DNA of 64,000 nucleotides from Lithospermum erythrorhizon. Taxonomy: Eukaryota; Streptophyta; Magnoliopsida; Boraginales; Boraginaceae. The notes beneath the pieces were generated by a model that was not told the origin of the DNA, made no database searches, and worked only from the letters and a program-made list of their open reading frames with translations. This document shows, in pieces, positions 1 through 11,290 of this stretch. Both the position numbers and the translations under genes were made by a program. Position 1 is the stretch's first letter. Each line of letters starts with the position of its first letter. The DNA is taken from NCBI GenBank assembly GCA_019722365.1, contig JADFUC010001841.1:1-64000 (forward strand), written 5' to 3'.

Positions 1-1987
1 ATCATTGCTTCGTTCAGTTACATATTGCTTAATTACAATTTATTTAAATTATGATCTTTGGCTCCTAGATTGGTCGTTGTCGATGGAAATAATTGAGTTT
101 TGTTAATTTAACAATTTATTTTGAAATTATATAATTAATTAAAGATTCGATTTTTATGTTAGATATGTTTAGATTTAAGATGTTTATGATTATAGATATA
201 ATAATAGTGTTTTTCGAAATATATTCATGAGCAAATAGTTATTTTTTGGGTTTTATTCTAATTTTATAATATAATTTCGGATTTTAATCTGAGAATAAGA
301 AATAAATTTGTTTATGTTTATGAACTAATAAAGTTTTGTTTTATAAATCTTGGTAGATGATTATAGATATGATTTGTTAAAAAAAACCTATTTTGGGTAT
401 TATAGACAACTATTTTCTAATTTTGTATAATTATTTATCAAAACCGAAATTAAAAACAGAAATAAATTATAGTTTTAACTTTAAAATAAACTCAATTTTA
501 TAGTATTTATTCACTTTAGTTTCAACCAACATATAATAATCTTGGAATTTTTGAAATTTTACTATTTTTGTTTATTTATTAACTATAATGGAGATTTTTA
601 ATAAAAGGTCAAGTTTTTATGATTGTAATTTAGGGCGAATTTTTATATTTTTATATGCGGTATGGTTGGTTATAAATAAAATATTTAGAATTTTTGGAGT
701 TAAGTTTGATATTTATTTTGAATTATTGATAAGTAAATAACTAGTTTTGGGAGTTAGTGGAATAAATCATATTTTATACATACAAATATTTAACTGATTT
801 TATTAAGTGTATAGTACATTTTGGGCGTATGATAAAAATATTAGAATTTCGGACCTATTATGATATTTACTTGATTTTATAAAGTATTGAAGATTCCGCT
901 TTTAAATAGTTAACTAGGATAGTTCACAGAATAATTACTAACATACATTTAAAAAGTAAAGGAACACTAAGTTTTGATTAAGTAGATCGCAATATAATTG
1001 AAGTATGACTCTACAAGAAGTATTGATGAAAAATATGTCTATTACATATTAGTTAGGAGTTGAACTTTGGACCCGGAGGAAGTTGTTTTTGACTAGTTGT
1101 GTTAGTAACTTTTGAGCTAGTGGTACTTAGCACAAGTGGGGATTTATCTCCTTTTGTTATTGTTGGTTTCTGCCATTTGCATGTTACTGGATTGTAGATG
1201 CACATATGTGTTCTTCCTTTATTTGTGGTAGCCAACATGCTAGTAGTTATTATTTGTTAAATTATTTGGTAGATGACATCGTGTTAGGGACTAATATATC
1301 GTGATGATACTAGTGATGACTCTAAAATGTTTTTGAATTATAATATGTAAGACCGTGTAACATGGTATGTGATTTATTATTGTTGAGGCGTCTTTGTGGT
1401 TAATTGTGACATGTGAAGCGTAGCTTTGAGCTTTTGGTGGAGTCATGTGGTCTCATGTAGTGGGTCTTGAATGGTGTGATAGGGTTGAGAATTAGAGTCG
1501 TAGCAGGGGAGCGATGCGATCCATTATGACGATTGGGAGTAATGCGCATGGGCGATGGATACTTTATGTTATGGATGATTGGGATATTTTATATGTGTGA
1601 CCTATGGAATTAGGTTATAGCATTTGTGGGCATATGTGACCTTTTGGGTTGTTATAGCATATGTCCGACCATTGCGTTTGTATGTGGGCATTGTTGTGGT
1701 ACATGTTGGGATATTCGAATGTGTTTTTGAAGTACATTATTACTTGTGTTGATTTTGTGGACCTTCGAGGTAGGGCTTGTGTAATATGAAAGGATAGCTT
1801 AGAGATTTTTACTTTTGCCATATTGATGGCTCATTGGACTTACATGTTACATTCAAATCACAGCGTTTTACTATATTTTTGAGTATACGTTGCACAGGAT
1901 ATTTAATATAAATAAAGATGATCTAATACTTGAGTAGGGTAAGTTGTGAAAATGTTTAGTGTTTTTACTTATTGACCAAAGCTGCTA

Positions 1988-1991
<4 letters not shown>
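1..1991. other. AT-rich non-coding stretch
   Basis: This stretch is strongly AT-rich, particularly the first 1 kb. All reading frames are short, with no recognisable protein motif. A minus-strand frame of 61 codons at 1053-1238 matched no family I recognise. From about 1,400 onward the base composition becomes more G/T-rich, resembling the plus strands of the LTRs later in the window, so it may be an old retrotransposon remnant. I could not match it to a specific copy. Confidence 0.5.

Positions 1992-2056
<65 letters not shown>
1992..2056. repeat. (AT)n microsatellite
   Basis: An uninterrupted run of about 32 alternating TA/AT dinucleotides. It is a simple repeat, prone to length variation between individuals and to sequencing slippage. 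Confidence 0.98.
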
Positions 2057-2058
<2 letters not shown>

Positions 2059-2763
2059 CTAGGTGAGTTCTACCCTTCAACCGTTCGGGTGTAATGGGTC
2101 ACCACTTTCGTAGATAGGTTTATGCGGCCGTCGGCCCCTTAAACTTCCGGGTTGAGTAGTTTGTTGTAGAGGAGTTGTTGACCTTCTTGTGCTAAGTTGT
2201 TTATCCTTTAGATGAGTGGCGTGGTAGCTGGGGATCCTCAACGGTCATTTATTTTACGTCTTATCGGTTTTAATTTACTCGGTTGTGGGTGATTTATATT
2301 ATAGATGTATTATTGAACACTCTGTTTTTATGTCACTCTTGTATTATCCCGAATGCTCCGCGTCTTTGGGTTAGGTTTCGTCGTTGTGCATGGAACTATT
2401 TCTAATTTTCTTTATGCATTTGTTTTAAATCCATTCTTTTATTTTTTTATATATCATCGTTGGGCGACTCGGGTACCCGTTTCACTACTTGAAGGTCTAA
2501 CCTCGGTACAACGGACTTCGGGCGAATTAGATTACACGAACAAAACAATTACTACTTACTATAATAACTCAATTCCCAATTCAATTTCCCTAACTTTGGC
2601 CATTTAGTAACAAATTGTTAAATTTAGGTAATAGATGCTTAATTGTGTTTACATGACAATTAAAGACAATTTAATCATTATACCCCAATCCCAATCATTT
2701 CCGCAACTTTAAACAACTTCTATACAACCCCAAAATCTAACTTTTAAACTAATATACCCATCA
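2057..2763. other. Non-coding stretch, no gene recognised
   Basis: An 84-codon plus-strand frame at 2353-2607 is low complexity and hydrophobic, with no recognisable domain. I regard it as chance. The segment at 2200-2340 resembles LTR-type DNA, but no pair was found for it. Confidence 0.4.
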
Positions 2764-2960
2764 TTAACTGTGTAAATTATGACCAACGACGTCGGCATAT
2801 TTCAACCTGTACATCTTTGACCGTTCTGAGATGTTAATTTGTATCAACTCTCTTCGCGATCCTTCATTTAACTTTCGGGCAAGTAGACTTTCCCTTTCTC
2901 CCACTTCATTCCAACAAAGCTGAGTCCGACACTTCAGCCCATACAACGCTCAAATGGTGC
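2764..2960 (-). pseudogene. Ty3/Gypsy integrase fragment
   Basis: The minus-strand translation shows MYGLKCRTQLCWNEVGERE followed by a KMYRLKYADV-like tail. This is the C-terminal part of a Gypsy chromovirus integrase, where the family usually reads ALYGRKCRTPLCWNEVGE and then a QKSYAD segment. Only about 60 codons survive; no core catalytic region is attached. It lies directly outside the 5' LTR that starts at 2971 and points the other way, so it belongs to a different, older element into which the next element probably inserted. Confidence 0.75.
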
Positions 2961-2970
2961 CATATGGATA

Positions 2971-5398
2971 TGAAATAACCGTTACGCCTAATCGATTTAA
3001 TTATTACATATATAGTTGTAATTCGTGAGACGAAAGATAGTATAAATAAGTGGGAAGACGATCGATATACCGAGACTAGTATTATATGACTAAGTAATTT
3101 ATGTTAGATAAATTTACATTTAGAATCGGTTTCATAATTATTTAAAGTGGAGATATAATACCGTTACCAAGCAGGGGCCTTAAACCATTCTATTATCTTC
3201 CTACCCTTCCCGAAGTCACCGTCCACACTGTCGTCGTATGTCTACTCAAACAAAATCTCATCTTTCCTCAGGTGGCGAACCTACCCATCCCCCTTTCCCT
3301 TGATTTTTCACATTTTTCTTGTTTAATCTTGTGGAATATAGCTTCATAATCTTGTTTTACATCTCTACGTTAATGAAAGGTATAGTTTTTAATCTTTAAA
3401 TCTGTTTTGAGGCTATAATTTGACTATTTTGTTAGTTTGACTTTTGAGTTGACTTGGGTATAAAGGGCTTTATTATGGTATTATAGTATCATCTAGGCTT
3501 AGATTAGGTGAAGTTTAGAACTTGTGATGGTTGATATTTGGGGTTGTAATGTGTTGGATGTTGAGGTTAATTTTGTTGACTTTTCCTGAACCACGCTTCA
3601 AGTTATATGATATTTGGGGATTATAATATAGTTGTTTTGGAGTTAAAATTTTGATGTTTAGTTGATTGGAAGAAATTGTTGAGTAGTTTGTGTAAAGTTG
3701 AAAAAAATAGTTTGGGGAAAATTGATTTTGATGTATTAAATTTGATTAAAGAGATGTTATTATAAATGAGGGTGATGACGAAAATGGAGAATTTGGTAGA
3801 GGTTGAAGTTTTGTCGTTTATTAGTAGATTAGAGCTTGTAGCGTAGTAGTCTTTCCACTTTTAGAGTTGTTAAGTTGATAACTAGAATCTTTATTATGAT
3901 GGAAATTTTAGAAATTGTTTACTAGTTTTGGTGTTTTAATGATTTAATGGTATTCATTTTGAATTATGAGATGTTAGCATGTAATAATCGGGATTTAAAG
4001 TGGAGAAAATTATATTCTTATAGTATATCAATAATCGGATAGTTTTTGTTGGACTAGGATCCTTATACGAGTGTCGGATAACATTTGATCTTTTATTTTA
4101 AGGATTTAATAAATGTAAGGGGATGTTATTAGTGGGAAGTAAAATAATTTATATAATTCCTTTGGAGAGGAGTTGAGCTGGACTGTACGTGATGGACCAC
4201 ACAGAGATATTCTAGTTGCTTTGACTTGAGGTGAGTACAAATCTCGCGATGGGGAAGTTTCCTTATATACTATGATTATATATTCGATTATGTGTTTGTT
4301 ATGTGACTATATTGGTATGTATAGTGATGTTATGAGATTGTTGTTGTGAAGTTGATGTTGTAGGATTGTTGTTATTGGGAGGCCGATGTTATGAGATTAC
4401 AGTAGTTGTTGTGATTATACCACGTATGTTGTATGTGATTGTGTTGCGTGTGGTTGTGTGTATTGTTGGATGTGGTTAGTGTGTGTATTTTTTGCGGGTT
4501 GATTTTGGGTGGAATGATATGTGTATATATACATTATGTGAAGGTAGCCTCGGCACGGAGGTTTGGCGTGATATGCATATTGTGTGGAAGTAGCCCCGAG
4601 GTGATTTGGGAGGTTTAGTGTGATATGCATATTGTGTGGTGGCCTCGGTCGGGAGGATTATGATCTATATATATGTGTTTAAGGGTAGAATGTTATCTTT
4701 GGTGGATGTGGTGGGGAGTGGATGTATGGATGGAGGTTTTGATATTGTACATTTTACGGACTAACCTTTATTGTTTGCGTTGCTCATTTGAATGAATGTT
4801 GGTCGTGTGATGTTGATGGCTATGAATAGTACGTTTTTAATGATATGCATATGCTTTTTATATATAATTATGATTATATGTGGTTGGATACCGTTTGTAG
4901 GCATTTACATTCACACTAAGCTTAGCGACTTGCGCACACTATTCTCTTTGGGCGGGCGTTTATCCCTAGGTTTCTAGGTGTTGATTATCGAGGTTCTTTG
5001 AGGAGCTACGTTGACCGAGGCTGCGGATTAAGATGCGTAGGCGGGTGGTGGTGGCATAGGGAGTCCTCGGCGATCTTTCTAGCCTCTTTTCCTCTTGTTA
5101 TGTATACAAGACTTTTTATATTGTATATTCTGAGGGGTCGTGTGCTGACCATATTATTATTATGATGTATTATAGAGACTAAGTTAGGTTAGGATTTGGT
5201 TTGTATATTTCATATGTGGCATGTTTGCGTTGTTGATATGTTATTTTTAGGTTGTGTGTTGGTTCACACTTAATGGACTAAAAGTATTTGTTATTAATAT
5301 TCAAATGAAGTCATTTATGTTGTCATATTTGACTACGGTGTCTGAGGTTGTTGATGATGTAAACACCAGGCTGATCGACACAGGGGTGGAGTCGTTAC
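2971..5398 (+). repeat. 5' LTR of the chromovirus (about 2.4 kb)
   Basis: It starts with TGAAATAACC and ends with GTTACA immediately before a primer-binding site, giving the TG...CA LTR signature. The start resembles that of the solo LTR at 26,718 (TAAAATAACC). Both share LTR-internal features: a GTTGACTTTT-rich zone, a GAGTACAAATCTC motif (4233 here, 27,936 there), and G-rich repeats near their middles. The length is within the range for Tekay-type LTRs. The start was chosen from similarity to the solo LTR and is inferred. Confidence 0.7.
4540..4645 (+). repeat. Short tandem repeat inside the 5' LTR, period 52 bp
   Basis: GTGATATGCATATTGTGTGG occurs exactly at 4568-4587 and 4620-4639, each flanked by GCCTCGG/GGGAGG-type sequence. 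The related solo LTR at 26.7-29.25 kb has an expanded repeat zone at the corresponding place. Confidence 0.85.
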
Positions 5399-5401
5399 AA
5401 T

Positions 5402-5421
5402 TTTAGTATCAAAGCTAGGTT
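5402..5421 (+). other. Primer-binding site (tRNA-Met type)
   Basis: TTTAGTATCAAAGCTAGGTT resembles the plant retrotransposon consensus TTTGGTATCAGAGC, which pairs with the 3' end of initiator tRNA-Met. It lies 3 bases after the LTR end CA, which fixes the LTR/internal boundary. Confidence 0.75.
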
Positions 5422-5499
5422 CGAGTCTTTATGATTGTCTTGTGTGGTTATGTGCTAGGTTTATATAGTTGTTGGGAAGGCTGGCTATATTTAAAATTC

Positions 5500-6745
5500 T
5501 TCTAGTGGAGCCTAATCTTTACTTCTCTTGTTACATTGTAGACTCTTGAGGATGCGCTTCCATGGAGTACGTTCGTTTGGGTCTTTGAGAGGTGCGACGG
5601 AGGAGGCTGCCGAGAGAGGTGCCGGAAAGAGGTAGAGGTGCCGAGAGATGTAGCAGAAAATGTGGATAGCATTGTAGAGCGTTGATGAGCCTAGTGTGGG
5701 GACCCGCGAGGGATTACGGGAGTAAATGTTGGTGGACATCGAGGGCCGTGGTACACATCGCGGAGGCCGGGAAGTGGAGTTGAGAATAAGTTATTTGACA
5801 CGTTTCTGACGGGACCCGCCAAAGAAGTTCAGGAGCGATTCTCCTATTCGGAGCATTAGAGTTCATTCGAAGAGACTTGGAGAGCATATTTGAGCCTATG
5901 GGAGTTAATGGGAGTTGAGACCACATTCGCGACTTCACAGTTACATGGTAGAGCTCGAGATTGGTGGGTAAATATTACCTGAATCTTTGGTGTCATTTGG
6001 GCGGTTACGGTGGTATAGATGGGTTGTGACCTTTTGAGGAAGGCTTTTGTGTTAGAGTGCACATGTCAGCTTTGGAAAGAGACTTGATCCAGTTTACTCA
6101 AGGGGATAGAAATGTAAATGACTATGAGAAACGATTCAGTGATCTATGCCGTCTACTTCCAGAGCTAAATGCTAGCGAGAGGAAAGGGATCGAGAGATTT
6201 AGGGACGGAATGAATTAGGAGATCCATACCAGAGTAGTCACTCAAAAATTATGCAACTTTCATGAATTATTGAATGATGCCTTCTGAATTAGAGGTGAGT
6301 TGGCGGAGTGCCAGAGTTGAGTGGGAGAAAAGAAGAGGAAGACCGGATGCTTCTAGGATGAGTGGTCAATCCAAGTTACGGGTTCCAGGGCGTCCATTCA
6401 GTAGCCGACCATTACAACCAGTCAGTCCCACGCTACTAATTACCGATTTGCTTCTTTGTTTACGTACCCAGTCTTTGTGATGCAGGATCTGGAGAGGGTG
6501 CTCGAGGCGGACTCACATTAGGTGTTTCCGTTGTGGTAGACCGGGTCATAAAGATGTGGGCACTTTGAATAGAGTTGCGATGCATTGTCGATGTCGCCGG
6601 GGAAGGGCACATTGCTGTTAATTGTCGAGACAAAGTGTTAGTGGAAGTACTAGCGTATTTGCCGGTGCGGCCAGTAGAGGAGGCTTCAAGAAAGGAAGTC
6701 GTGGAGAATTCGATTCGGTAAGAGTGCAGACGTGGTGTTGGAAAT
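5500..6745 (+). pseudogene. Gypsy gag polyprotein remnant with zinc knuckle
   Basis: The best preserved part is in frame at about 6064-6300: a retrotransposon gag core with FTQGDRNVNDYEKRFSDLCR, then LLPELNASERKGIERFRDGM, an in-frame stop, and a TRVVTQKLCNFHELL segment. This corresponds to the plant gag domain that forms the virus-like particle. Downstream at about 6520-6640 are nucleocapsid zinc-knuckle remains: CFRCGRPGHKD, then a second CxC...GHIAVNC unit readable only after a one-base frameshift. Several stops upstream (5512-5940) break the N-terminal half. Not functional. Confidence 0.75.
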
Positions 6746-6757
6746 AGTCGGGGTAAT

Positions 6758-7036
6758 GTGTATTCTTTGAGACTAGATCGAGTGGTGCTCGGGCGGGTAG
6801 GTAGTCGGATATTTGTAGTAACCAGCGGGGAAGCTCAGGATTCTCCCAGAGTGGTAACAGGTACTCTAAATTTATGTGGGTTGGAAGCAAAAGTCTTGTT
6901 TGATTCTGGAGCTACTCATTCTTTCATATCTCTGAAATTTTCCCAACGTATTCCTATAACTCGAGAGATTTTTGCTATACCACTTCGAATTCTAACTCTG
7001 GTAGGGAAATGCATTACGATTGATGAAATTACTTAG
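6758..7036 (+). pseudogene. Gypsy aspartic protease remnant
   Basis: An open frame of 92 codons contains LFDSGATHSFIS (DSGA at 6902-6913), the active-site signature of retropepsin-type proteases that process gag-pol. The preceding GTLNLCGLEAKV matches the usual protease N-terminus. The frame ends at a stop at 7034-7036, well short of the RT. Further pieces of the protease/RT linker follow at 7279-7440, where KEYVDVFPEEL is the usual sequence just before RT. Confidence 0.8.
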
Positions 7037-7278
7037 AAATTGCCCTTAAGTATTGAAAATCAATGTTTGGAATAGATTTACTTCCTTTTGGGGAATGAAT
7101 AATTTTTTGATCTTGTGCAGGGGATGGATTGGTTGAGAGACATCATGCGGTGATAGATTGTCATCTTAAGAAGATTGAAATATTGATCTGGGAAAATCTA
7201 AGATTTTCTAGGTGATAGAAAATTCTTTTCCTCTTGCCTCATTTATGATTTAGTTGCCTAGAAGATGTTGAGATCGGG

Positions 7279-8700
7279 ATGTATTGGTTATCTTGTCATG
7301 TTGTTCATACAAATGGGGAGGAGATCGACCTAAGAGAGAGGTGCGTATTTGTGAAAGAGTATGTTGATGTATTTCCGGAAGAGTTGCGAGAACTTCCTCT
7401 TTGTCTGAGAGGTGGAGTTCTCCATAGAATTACTTCCTTCTGGTACTACTCCCGATTTTCTATGGCTCCTTCTAGAATGGTTCTTGCATAGTTGGAAGGA
7501 GTTGACGCAATTGCAAGAATTGTTGGATAAAGGGATTCGTTCGACCCAGTAGTTACTTTGGGGTGCTCACATGTTGTTATTTGTCGAAAAGAGGATGGAT
7601 CTACGAGGTTGTGTATCGATTATAGGCGGTGAATAAAGTGACAATTAAGAATCGTGTCCGTTGCCTAGGATTGATGATACATTTGATCAATTGAGGGATG
7701 CCGGGTATTTTCTAAGATTGAATTGATCAGATTTTTAAATCGGTTAAGGAAGATGATATATCGAGATTTGGCATTTAGAACAAGATATGGGCACTGAGTT
7801 CTTGGTGATGCCGTTTGGGTTGACGAATACTGCGGTTTATGGACCTTATGAATCGGGTGTTCATTTGCTGATAAATTTGTGGTGGTGTTAGGTTGTTAAC
7901 ATTCGATATATTCTAGTAGTGAGGAGAGAATGAGAGCATTTGAAATTGTGTTAGAACCTTAAGGAGAAATGAATTGTATGAAAAAATTTCAAGTGTGAAT
8001 TTTGTTGGGAAAGATGCAGTTTCGATAAATGTGATTTCGAGGAGAGGAGTATAAGTGGTGATCCTCAAAAGTTGAACCTATGATGAATTGAGAGCGACCC
8101 ACAAGTGTTACTAAAATAAAGTTTTTGGGCCTAGCGAGGATATTATCGGAGTTATAAAGACTTCTCGGTGTCGCCCGTATTGAGTTGACTAGGAAGGGAG
8201 TTCCATTTGTTTGGAGTGAGGATTGTGAATGGTGTTTCAATGAGTTGAAAGGAGAAAAGCCGACTCTTTGCTTTCAGTGTTGACTCTTCCCGTCGGGATA
8301 GGATGGTATGTGGGTGTATAGTGATGCTTCATATAGGGGAGTTGCGTGTGTACTAATGTAACATGTGGTAAGGTAGTAGCTTATGCGTCACTTGTGATTG
8401 AAAATCGTAATGGGAAGAATTACCCGGCCTTGCGATTTGGAACTAGCGCTACAATTGTGTTCGCAAGATTTGGAGGCATTATTTGTATGGTGTGACTTGT
8501 CAAATTTTCTTACGATCACAGGATTTGAAATACCTCAGAGCCTTGAGAGATGCGAATTTGAGGCAGAGATGGATGGGTTTATTAGAGATTATGATGTTTC
8601 CAGTGGTATCATCCACAGGCGAATGTGGTAGGCTGATTGCGTTAAGTCGTATGGGAAAGGTTAAGGAGCGGATTGAATGAAATGAAGCTGACATGGTGTT
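7279..8700 (+). pseudogene. Gypsy reverse transcriptase / RNase H remnant
   Basis: The pre-RT motif YVDVFPEEL is at about 7363-7390. RT motifs are recognisable in pieces: a degraded LCIDYRRxNKVTIKNR at about 7610-7660 with an internal stop, and an FGLT motif near 7815. The place where FIDDILVYS should lie (about 7900-7925) reads as NIRYILVV, so the catalytic aspartate pair is gone. RNase H remains extend to about 8690, ending in LSRMGKVKE. Frameshifts occur throughout. Non-functional. Confidence 0.7.
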
Positions 8701-9655
8701 AATTTTGGAGTAAGTTTGATGGCGATTTGTTGGCGCAAATAAGGATTCGACGGTTTTCTTGATCGAATACTCGAGGTGGAAACGGAGAAAGATGAAAGAT
8801 AAATTGAAGAGTGGCGAGTAGATCGAATTTTGTGGTGAGAGAGGGCCAGAGCTCTTCTGATGCATGGTAGATTATTAGGTACCTTACTCGCAAAGAGTTA
8901 AAAAGGAGATTTTGGGCCGAAGCTCATAATGCCCCCATATAATATGCATCTTGGTAGTGCAGATGTATAGAGACTTAAGAGCAGTGTATTGGTAGCCTAC
9001 GAGAAGGGAAATTGTTGAGTTGTCTAAAATATGCTTTCTTGTCAGCAGTGAAGATAGAACACCGGCGTCAGTAGGGCTATTGGAACCCGCTATATTCAGT
9101 GGACTTAGGGAGCATATTCACGATGGACTTTGTTTTCGGACTCCAAGGACATTGAAAAAGAATGATCGCATTTGGGTGATAGTGAACAGGAGGCGCCAAT
9201 GGGTTTCATTTCATACCAATTAAAATGACTCAGTCTGGCGATTACTTGAGTTGCTAGTGATCAAATTGTGCGATTGCATGGGGTGCCGGTATCCATTGTG
9301 TCGGATCGAGATGCTAAATTGCCTCGGGTTTTGGAAAGGATTTCAAGAAGCGATGGGGTCGAAGGTTAATTTGAGTACATCATTTCATCCACAGTCAGAT
9401 GGGCAATCAGAGAGAACAATTCAAACATTGGAGGATATGTTGCGGGCTTGTGTGTTGAACTTCTCTAAGAATTGGGATGATGAGTTGCCTAAGATGGAGT
9501 TTGCGTATAATAATAGCTTCCATGCCAGTATTGAGATGGCACCATTTGAGGCGTTGTACGGCAGGAAATGTAGGACTCCAGTTTGTTGGAATGAAGTAGG
9601 AGATAGAAAAATATATGGTTCGGAGTTGGTGGAAAGGTCGATTGGAAAAGAATAA
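8700..9655 (+). pseudogene. Gypsy integrase remnant, core partly intact
   Basis: The zinc-binding N-terminal region is present but broken (8880-9060; HNAPI, YRDLR-like pieces). The core is best preserved at 9251-9655, an open frame of 134 codons with NLSTSFHPQSDGQSERTIQ and NSFHASIEMAPFEALYGRKC, typical of plant chromovirus integrases. Q-S-E-R-T contains the third catalytic glutamate of the D,D35E triad; part of the upstream aspartate region lies across frameshifts (8980-9250). The frame ends at 9655 with a stop inside the region linking to the C-terminal domain. Confidence 0.85.
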
Positions 9656-9699
9656 AATTATTTAGCGGCTTTTTGAAAGTGGCCTGAAGATAAGAAAGA

Positions 9700-10160
9700 T
9701 GTATCTGGTCGTCACCGAGTAGATTTAACGTTTGAAATTGGTGACAAAGTCTTCTTGAAAATATCCCCGTGGAAAAGTTGTATTGAGATTCGGGAAGAGA
9801 GGGAAGTTGAGTCCACGATATATCGATCCGTATGAGATTTTGGGCGAGGGGGTGGTCGATGGCCTATCGTTTAGCGTTGCCTCGAGTGGGGCGAATTCCT
9901 TATCATCTTCCGTGTGTCATGTTACGAGAAGTATATCCCCAGGAGACGAATCCCATATCTTGGAGTCACAACCAATGAAGCTTGGAAGGGACCTTCGTGT
10001 GAAGACAAACCGGTAAAAATTCTTGATCGAAAGGAAAAAGTGTTGAAATAAGGTTGTGGCTTTAAAAGTAAAGGAGTGTTGTCGTAACTCCAACGAATGG
10101 AGGAAGCTAGTGGAAATCAAGGAGGAAGATGTCGAAATCGACCTCATCTTTTGAAAGAAG
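9700..10160 (+). pseudogene. Integrase C-terminal and chromodomain-like tail
   Basis: At 9783 a frame reads RFGKRGKLSPRYIDPYEIL, the conserved integrase C-terminal motif of Gypsy elements. After frameshifts, pieces matching RYIPRR, KPVKILDRKEKVL and LVEIKEEDVEI follow at 9930-10,140. They correspond to the linker and CHDCR-type chromodomain that plant chromoviruses carry at the end of pol and that is thought to guide insertion into heterochromatin. The assembly from several frames is my reading, so the chromodomain call is tentative. Confidence 0.65.
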
Positions 10161-10410
10161 GTTAGTTTTTAAAATTGGTGCTATAATGTGTGTTATATGT
10201 GAATTACTATGAGGATGAGTAAGTGATGAGTATAGTCTTAATTTTGAACCACATAATCTTCGGAGTCTTCATTTTGAACCCGTGGTTTCAAGAATATTCA
10301 TTTTGAGCCACGTGGCTTCTAGGAGGAAATGCTCACTTATGGCGATTTTGATCAATAAAATTGGAGATTTTTTAGCCACAATTTTAATTAAATTTATCTT
10401 GAGTTGTTTT

Positions 10411-10537
10411 TCCAGGGGCTTGATTTTCGGGAACCCTTATGTTTGACTTTGATTAATTCCAGGGGCTTGATATACGGGAACCCTTGTTCCATCGAGGGTT
10501 TGGTTTGAATATAGGGTTTGATCGGGAACCCTAATTA
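10411..10537 (+). repeat. Direct repeat, period about 47-57 bp
   Basis: CCAGGGGCTTGATTTTCGGG (from 10,412) recurs as CCAGGGGCTTGATATACGGG (from 10,459), each followed by AACCCTTRT. A shorter third copy (GGTTTGATCGGGAACCCT) is at 10,516-10,533. Confidence 0.85.
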
Positions 10538-11090
10538 GCCACGTGGAATCTTTTAGTGGCTCGACTTTTAATTAATTTAATTAATTCATCTTAATCAATT
10601 TAATTATTATTTTGATAAATTTTTCATGTCTACAGATTACACCTTCGAACCTGGTACATATGCAGTAGGTGTCGGGTTCGACCCAGACAATATCCATTTT
10701 CAACGTGTTGGTTTTTCATGGGTCTTTATTTTCAGCACGCGTTGTTCTCTTTATGGATGGCATCCGGTCTCTTGTTTGACTTGTTGGATGAGCAGTTGTA
10801 TATTGGACTTGCTTCCGATGTGAATTTAGTACACATCTTGGTCTGGTTAACACTTCTTCCCTCTGCAGGAGGTCAGAGTTTGTGATTAGCATTTGGGACT
10901 TCTTGCAACTTGCATTTGAAATTTCTTTGCGGTCTGGCAGTCATCATCCGTATCACGATCCTTAATTAAGTCTTTGGTCGAATTGACTTGGTGAGGACTT
11001 AATTTATGTGAAGTTTAATACCCAATCCATATTTGGGATCGATTTAATTCTCAATTAAATCGAGAGAATTAAATTACTTGAGGGAGTAGT

Positions 11091-11290
11091 GTTAACATGA
11101 ATGTAGTACATGTTAAAACCCATTAATTCGGATCCATAAGTTTAATAGGAATTAGTTTGTTTGGAATTTAATGTTAACATGAATTTGGTACATGTTAAGA
11201 TCCTATTTTAATTCTCGATCCATAGAGGATTTAATGAGAATTAATTTTCTAGAGTTTTACTACTAACATAAATACATTAATAGCGGTAGT
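11091..11290 (+). repeat. Degenerate tandem repeat, period about 82-88 bp
   Basis: GTTAACATGAATGTAGTACATGTTAA at 11,091 recurs at 11,173 as GTTAACATGAATTTGGTACATGTTAA. A weaker third copy (CTAACATAAATACATTAA) begins near 11,263. Each unit contains a short inverted core (GTTAACATG / CATGTTAA). Confidence 0.75.

Larger units (their letters stand above)
2971..10160 (+). mobile_element. Degenerate Ty3/Gypsy chromovirus, 3' LTR not found
   Basis: The element reads in the usual Gypsy order: 5' LTR (2971-5398), tRNA-Met-type primer-binding site, gag with zinc knuckle, aspartic protease, reverse transcriptase/RNase H, integrase, and a chromodomain-like tail. The order PR-RT-RH-IN plus a C-terminal chromodomain points to the chromovirus branch (Tekay/Del-like). 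Every coding domain is interrupted by stops and frameshifts, so it cannot be autonomous. No second copy of the 2971-5398 LTR follows the chromodomain. The 3' end appears deleted or displaced by the unrelated DNA from about 10,165. Confidence 0.85.

Noticed and set aside
1053..1238. 61-codon minus-strand frame containing a CIYNPVTCKWQKP phrase
   Set aside because: It faintly recalls an F-box-associated or kelch-like phrase, but it is too short and isolated to support a call.
5402..5421. tRNA-like sequence (GTATCAAAGC, also at 42,032 and 62,587)
   Set aside because: It is only the 3'-end complement of tRNA-Met used as a primer-binding site; there is no cloverleaf, so no tRNA gene.
8500..8893. 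Minus-strand frames of 64-121 codons
   Set aside because: They are antisense to the RNase H/integrase part of the chromovirus and have no domain.
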